56,240 nucleotides of DNA. Source: Candidatus Stoquefichus massiliensis AP9. GTDB taxonomy: Bacteria > Bacillota_I > Bacilli_A > Erysipelotrichales > Coprobacillaceae. The position numbers were made by a program, and so were the translations under genes. Shown piece by piece: positions 52,147 through 56,240 of this stretch (position 1 is its first letter; the number at the start of each line of letters is the position of its first letter). The stretch covers positions 225,814-282,053 of the forward strand of contig NZ_HG005290.1 of NCBI RefSeq assembly GCF_000455285.1. Direction: 5' to 3'. The notes under the pieces were generated by a model. It did not search any database, had not been told where the DNA came from, and worked only from the letters and a program-made list of their open reading frames with translations.

Positions 52147-53480
52147 GATGCATAATAATCTCTAATAGCAGAAATAGATTTCTTTTTAAAACTCATATAC
52201 AAATATGCAACAGTAGCAGTAGATACAGCAAATACAGCAGTTGTACCAATGAAAATATATGTCATCATATTCATATCATTTTTTTCTACACTAGGAATAT
52301 ATTTTTGCAATGTTCCTTCAGTACTTTCATACGAATAAAGATTTTTTTCTCCTGCATCATTCATTAAATAGACAACCGAATAATTCGCATGTTCTTTATC
52401 TTCAAAAGTCCATCCATTTAATTCAATATCTCCAATTTTAACTTTATCCTTTTTTAAGCTATCAGTAATTTTTGAATCTAGACTATCCAGCAAAACATAT
52501 GTTTTTCCATTAATTTCGATAGTTTCATATTTACGTATAACTTTTTCATCATTAACTATATAAAACGCCTTTTCTCCAGCTTCATTCACCAAATAAACAA
52601 TTGTAAGATTCAGTTTTTCATTTATATACCCTTCAACATCTTGTTTTTCTAATCTTGTTGTTGTCTCTTTGAATCCAGTAGGTGCTTTTATACCTTCCAT
52701 ATTTCGTACAACACCTAAATTAACATCACCTAATTTTGTGTAAACCAGTGGAGTCTCATCTACATGAAATACCAAAGTATATGTTTTAGTTGTCCCATTT
52801 TCTGCCTTACATATCACTTTAAATGTATTCTCTCCCGCTTTCAAAGACTTTTTTCCAGTTCCTTGTACACTTGCCTTTGTATCTTTAGCTTTAGCAGAAA
52901 TTGTAACTTCTTTCACAGTACCTGCCAAACTTATGTTATATGTTGTTTTGTTAGCATCAAACTTTGGTGAAAGTTCACCTTCAGATACTGTTAATAAAGA
53001 TAATGTGTTTATTTTTGATCTTGTATCATCTGGTGTTTGGGTCGTTCCACTATTTCCAGACGAACCACTGTTTCCAGAAGAACCATCTGAACTTCCACCA
53101 GAAGAAGGAATTTTAATCGAAACTTTATGTGATACGCTATTTTTAATCAAATCCCCATCAATTGTTGCTGTATCAGAATCAGTGTCTGGAGAAACAACAA
53201 CGTTTACACTTCCACTCGCTCCTGCTTTGACTGTTATAATTTGTGATGAAATTCCATTTGCAAAAAAACTGTTTATATCTGCTGTTCCGTTTGAAACAGT
53301 TACAAAAAATTTACCACGTATATTAGATAACCCTGTAACAGTAACTTTAAAACTTTGATTTGGACTTACAGAAGTAGATCCAGTCATGCCAAGCGCCACA
53401 CTTGACTTAAAATTTAAAGAACACACAGTCAAAGCAACTAGTAAGACTGCAATAAATTTTGAATATATCTTTTTTTTCAC
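52125..53480 (-). CDS. Membrane-anchored surface protein with cadherin-like beta-sandwich domain
   Basis: A 451-residue surface protein. An N-terminal signal peptide (about 1-29) is followed by a beta-rich domain (about 31-125, starting MTGSTSVSPNQSFKVTVTG). Then come a Ser/Gly linker (about 127-150) and a cadherin-like beta-sandwich domain (about 159-243: LSLLTVSEGELSPKFDANKTTYN). A longer C-terminal ectodomain with two similar units (NEAGEKAFYIVNDEK and NDAGEKNLYSYEST) comes next, then a transmembrane helix (about 412-430) and basic tail. Function unknown; it lies 12 bases after a dockerin-bearing enzyme. Confidence 0.8.
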   Translation of the reverse strand: MKKKIYSKFIAVLLVALTVCSLNFKSSVALGMTGSTSVSPNQSFKVTVTGLSNIRGKFFVTVSNGTADINSFFANGISSQIITVKAGASGSVNVVVSPDTDSDTATIDGDLIKNSVSHKVSIKIPSSGGSSDGSSGNSGSSGNSGTTQTPDDTRSKINTLSLLTVSEGELSPKFDANKTTYNISLAGTVKEVTISAKAKDTKASVQGTGKKSLKAGENTFKVICKAENGTTKTYTLVFHVDETPLVYTKLGDVNLGVVRNMEGIKAPTGFKETTTRLEKQDVEGYINEKLNLTIVYLVNEAGEKAFYIVNDEKVIRKYETIEINGKTYVLLDSLDSKITDSLKKDKVKIGDIELNGWTFEDKEHANYSVVYLMNDAGEKNLYSYESTEGTLQKYIPSVEKNDMNMMTYIFIGTTAVFAVSTATVAYLYMSFKKKSISAIRDYYASKNQDFD

Positions 53481-53492
53481 TTGTTTACTCCT

Positions 53493-55262
53493 TTAAAACA
53501 ATGGTTTTCTTCCCATTATATGATTTTCTATTGCAATATAATCTAATGTTGAGACTTTTCCATCCCCATTGACATCAGCTCTTGTAATTTTATCCCCAGT
53601 TAATCGACTTCTATTCATAATATGATTTTCAATTGCGATATAATCTAAGGTAGAAACCTTTCCATCTCCGTTGACATCACCCTTTAAATAAGTTGTATCA
53701 GCAGTAGAAGAGTTACTTCCTTTTTGTAATATGATAGTATTCTTTGATTCTATGTACCCATAGCTATTTGAAAATGAATACTCCTCTTGTTTTAGTATAG
53801 CAGTTCGTGTTGAATTAAGAGTAGCATCAGTCTGAATCTTATAATACCCATTATTGCTATAATTATCTAAATTGATAAATGCATAGTTAGAAATAACATA
53901 TTTCCCACCGTTTCTATTAATTGTTCTATACAACTCAGTCCCAGAATTACTTGATGAATTGCGAATTGCTGAATTGGTAAAATGATAATTCAAAGGATCT
54001 TTAATTCCTAGAGTATACTTATATGAATCTTTACCTCCAAGCCATGAATCCATGCCCCAAATATGAGCCGCTGCCTTTTCTGCCCAATATGGATCTGATG
54101 CATATTTCACACCAACACCACTTGCCTTATCGCCTAAAAAACTTCCACCATATCTCCAATCATTAGGATTGCAATATCCTTTAGAAAGGAACGTACTTGC
54201 ATGATAGTAAATGCTAAATGCTGGTGTTGAATATGCATTACTACTTCCGCTTGGATCACTGTCATATGCGCTATGTCCAAACAAATTATTCTTATTTTGA
54301 GCTATTTGGCTCGTTCCCCATGCACTTTCATTTGCAGCAACACCAATCATTAATAAAGCATTGACTCCATATTTATCTTGATTAGAAATAAAGGCACTTC
54401 CCATTCCTCTCATCTTCGAAGAGGACTTTGTTTTGTAATTTAAATACTTGTTTATATCATCAGCCGTATAAATAGTTTTACTACGATGTGGAAGATATTG
54501 ATAATAATTATAATATGGATTGTTAGGATTAATTGAGTTTGCTCTTGTATTATTTCGATAATCCTTTAGCATTTTCACATATCCATTATCTGAACCATCA
54601 TCTAAATAAAAATAATGTCCATCATAACTAAAATATGATGCTCCCTCTTTGAGATAGGAAGGCTTAGGACCACAATCCAACCTAGATGAATAATCGCTAT
54701 TTTTTAAATTTGTAACAATTCCATGATATAAACGTCCATCAGAAACATAATACTCACTAAATTTTTGAACTCTATTATCATCATACGATAATACTTCAAC
54801 ATCATTCTTTGAAACTGCTCCAATGACTCCTGCCATCATAAAATATACTTTCGAACCATCATCATTATGCCCTATATATGCCGCATCAGCCCCATATGTT
54901 CCATTGATATAACCATCTCTACCACTGTTTAATTCAGTATATTTTGTATTCACACTTGCATCTTTTGTACGAAAATTAACAACACCATTTTCAATTGACA
55001 CACTTCGTGCAGAACGATAGTATTTTAATTTATTTGATTCAATAATACCAGATTGATTCAATTCATCATCTGAAACTTCAATAACATTGCCATTTTCATC
55101 AATATTTGTAAAAATTGCATTCTCTCCTAGAGTTTCAGTAGCAACACTACCATCATCTGTTTCTTCAGCAAATATCTTTACTTGATAATAAATCACATTT
55201 AATAATAATATTAACACCATAAGTAATGGAATAATTTTCCTAAATTTAAAATATTTATTCAT
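53493..55262 (-). CDS. Secreted glucosaminidase with C-terminal type I dockerin
   Basis: A 589-residue secreted enzyme. N-terminal signal/anchor (about 9-31); a central mannosyl-glycoprotein endo-beta-N-acetylglucosaminidase (lysozyme-like) domain with catalytic-type ANESAWGTSQIAQNKNN and YYHASTFLSKGYC, YASDPYWAEKAA; and a dockerin at 528-589 with two near-identical repeats DVNGDGKVSTLDYIAIENH, each carrying the EF-hand-like Ca2+ loop. It would cut the glycan chain of peptidoglycan. AAGGAGG precedes the ATG, with a promoter at 55303-55331. Confidence 0.87.
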   Translation of the reverse strand: MNKYFKFRKIIPLLMVLILLLNVIYYQVKIFAEETDDGSVATETLGENAIFTNIDENGNVIEVSDDELNQSGIIESNKLKYYRSARSVSIENGVVNFRTKDASVNTKYTELNSGRDGYINGTYGADAAYIGHNDDGSKVYFMMAGVIGAVSKNDVEVLSYDDNRVQKFSEYYVSDGRLYHGIVTNLKNSDYSSRLDCGPKPSYLKEGASYFSYDGHYFYLDDGSDNGYVKMLKDYRNNTRANSINPNNPYYNYYQYLPHRSKTIYTADDINKYLNYKTKSSSKMRGMGSAFISNQDKYGVNALLMIGVAANESAWGTSQIAQNKNNLFGHSAYDSDPSGSSNAYSTPAFSIYYHASTFLSKGYCNPNDWRYGGSFLGDKASGVGVKYASDPYWAEKAAAHIWGMDSWLGGKDSYKYTLGIKDPLNYHFTNSAIRNSSSNSGTELYRTINRNGGKYVISNYAFINLDNYSNNGYYKIQTDATLNSTRTAILKQEEYSFSNSYGYIESKNTIILQKGSNSSTADTTYLKGDVNGDGKVSTLDYIAIENHIMNRSRLTGDKITRADVNGDGKVSTLDYIAIENHIMGRKPLF

Positions 55263-55302
55263 GTTTTACCTCCTTACACACCCATAAGTTATGTCATTAG
55301 TA

Positions 55303-55331
55303 ATTATACATTATTTTTATTATTCATTCAA
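55303..55331 (-). promoter_or_regulatory. Promoter of the glucosaminidase operon
   Basis: -35 TTGAAT (rc of 55326-55331), 17 bases, -10 TATAAT (rc of 55303-55308). Confidence 0.75.
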
Positions 55332-55387
55332 TCAAATACCCTTATTTTCTGACTGATAACGATAAATTTCTATCACATATTTATCAC

Positions 55388-55415
55388 ATAATAAAAGATA
55401 GGTCACCCTATCTTT
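55388..55415 (-). terminator. Terminator of metA
   Basis: AAAGATAGG-GTGA-CCTATCTTT followed by TATT on the minus strand; it overlaps the metA stop codon. Confidence 0.75.
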
Positions 55416-56240
55416 CCTTCAGTTCTTCCAAATCATATGGTGTTTCTTGATAGACATAATAATTTAACCAGTTAGCAAAAATTAAATAGGCATGAGAACG
55501 CCACTTTACTTGTATTTCCTGATGAATATCATCATTTAAATAATAATTTTTAGGCATTTCACTAATGATATCTGGATTTGCAAGATCACGTCTATATTCT
55601 TTATCAAGCGTATCTGGATCATATTCAGGATGTCCAGTAATAAAGAATCGTGAACCGGATTGAGATGCAACTATATAGACTCCTGCTTCATCTGATTCAG
55701 CTAAAATATCTAATTCATTAATTTTTTGTATATCCTCTTTAGATACTGTCGTATAACGAGAATGTGGAGCATAAAACTGATAGTCAAATCCTCTTAATAT
55801 TTTTCTTTTCATTTTATCTACATTTGTATGATGCAGATAAACACCTGTAAGCTTATGTGATAATAATTGTTTAGATACACCATAAAAATAATGTAATGCT
55901 GCTTGAGCAGCCCAGCATATAAAAAGACTGCTAAAAACATGAGTTTTCGACCACTCTAATAATTCAGTTAATTCATCCCAGTAATCAACTTCTTCAAAAG
56001 GAAGTTTTTCTACTGGAGCCCCAGTAATAATCAAACCATCATAACGGTTTTCTTTAATTTCATCAAATGTTTTATAAAATGCTAATAGATGTTCTTTAGA
56101 AACATTTTTAGAATCATGACTTGCCATATGAATCCAATCTACTTCCATTTGTAATGGTGAGTTAGACAATAATCTTAATAATTGTGTTTCTGTTACAATT
56201 TTTGTTGGCATAATATTAAGAATTAATAATTTTAATGGTC
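55408..56240 (-). CDS. metA: Homoserine O-acyltransferase MetA (partial)
   Basis: Homoserine O-acetyl-/succinyltransferase of methionine synthesis, cut by the window edge: the frame continues upstream of the Met at 56211 as PLKLLILNIMPTKIV, which is internal to all MetA proteins. So about 35-40 N-terminal residues are missing. The acyl-enzyme Cys is in FICWAAQAALHY, and the catalytic His and Glu are in ITGHPEYDPDTL. The terminator overlaps the stop codon. Whether acetyl- or succinyl-CoA is used I do not decide; many Firmicutes enzymes use acetyl-CoA. Confidence 0.95.
   Translation of the reverse strand, partial: PLKLLILNIMPTKIVTETQLLRLLSNSPLQMEVDWIHMASHDSKNVSKEHLLAFYKTFDEIKENRYDGLIITGAPVEKLPFEEVDYWDELTELLEWSKTHVFSSLFICWAAQAALHYFYGVSKQLLSHKLTGVYLHHTNVDKMKRKILRGFDYQFYAPHSRYTTVSKEDIQKINELDILAESDEAGVYIVASQSGSRFFITGHPEYDPDTLDKEYRRDLANPDIISEMPKNYYLNDDIHQEIQVKWRSHAYLIFANWLNYYVYQETPYDLEELKER

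Noticed and set aside
52933-53358. Plus-strand frame of 141 codons opposite the surface protein
   Set aside because: Mirror of a Ser/Thr/Gly-rich gene with signal peptide; no start signals.

Overview
The window is a low-GC, densely packed stretch of a chromosome from a Gram-positive, endospore-forming anaerobe, most likely a gut Erysipelotrichia (Coprobacillus/Thomasclavelia-like). The evidence is the AT-rich codon use and the spoIIGA-sigE-sigG block next to sepF-ylmH-divIVA-ileS. Other pointers are a CIRCE-controlled groESL, a T-box upstream of ileS, pyruvate:ferredoxin oxidoreductase with a PPi-type phosphofructokinase, and the absence of any respiratory genes. Genus-level placement is inference. 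Most genes lie on the minus strand; the plus-strand exceptions are yebC, an MBL hydrolase, groES-groEL, a small membrane protein, the PPi-dependent PFK, and a Nudix/TfoX_C pair.

Layout. 1-4614: K+ uptake (ktrA partial, ktrB) behind two FAD-dependent oxidoreductases. 4628-5456: a decayed, internally deleted IS110/IS1111-type insertion sequence. 5507-7845: yebC, MBL hydrolase, VOC protein, YjbR-like protein. 7899-10070: two CIRCE operators, groES-groEL, and a large nested palindrome. 10077-16844: malic enzyme, DUF4261 protein, manA, DUF523, HAD phosphatase, small membrane protein, D,D-carboxypeptidase, EamA transporter. 16892-25255: ileS with its T-box, divIVA-like, ylmH, sepF, a pseudogene broken by five lesions, ylmC, sigG, sigE, spoIIGA with a Spo0A-type promoter. 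25326-27130: a four-gene unit of small, mostly unknown proteins. 27159-32423: a complete 2-aminoethylphosphonate uptake and degradation operon (ATPase, fused permease, binding lipoprotein, phnW, phnX).

32571-37526: divergent nifJ-type PFOR and PPi-PFK. 37546-41602: a MoxR/DUF58/transglutaminase operon. 41709-45930: a LytTR/DUF3021 regulatory pair next to an ABC-2 exporter, with LytTR-style direct repeats before both units. 45943-49671: an ArsC/Spx-like protein, a membrane-anchored C39-like protein and Tex. 49721-49945: two tRNA-Leu genes. 49966-56240: PepV, Nudix, TfoX_C, a membrane-anchored surface protein, a dockerin-tagged glucosaminidase, and metA (5' end outside the window).

The groups work together as follows. 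The phosphonate operon would feed 2-aminoethylphosphonate into acetaldehyde and phosphate. PFOR and PPi-PFK are the core of a fermentative glycolysis. The division/sporulation block resembles the Bacillus ylm cluster but lacks ylmD, ylmE and ylmG, with a dead foreign gene in that interval. I saw no CRISPR array, prophage, toxin-antitoxin or recognised defence system. The most unusual signals are regulatory (LytTR repeats, the long-spacer spoIIG promoter, the T-box promoter inside divIVA) and degenerative (the IS remnant and the pseudogene).
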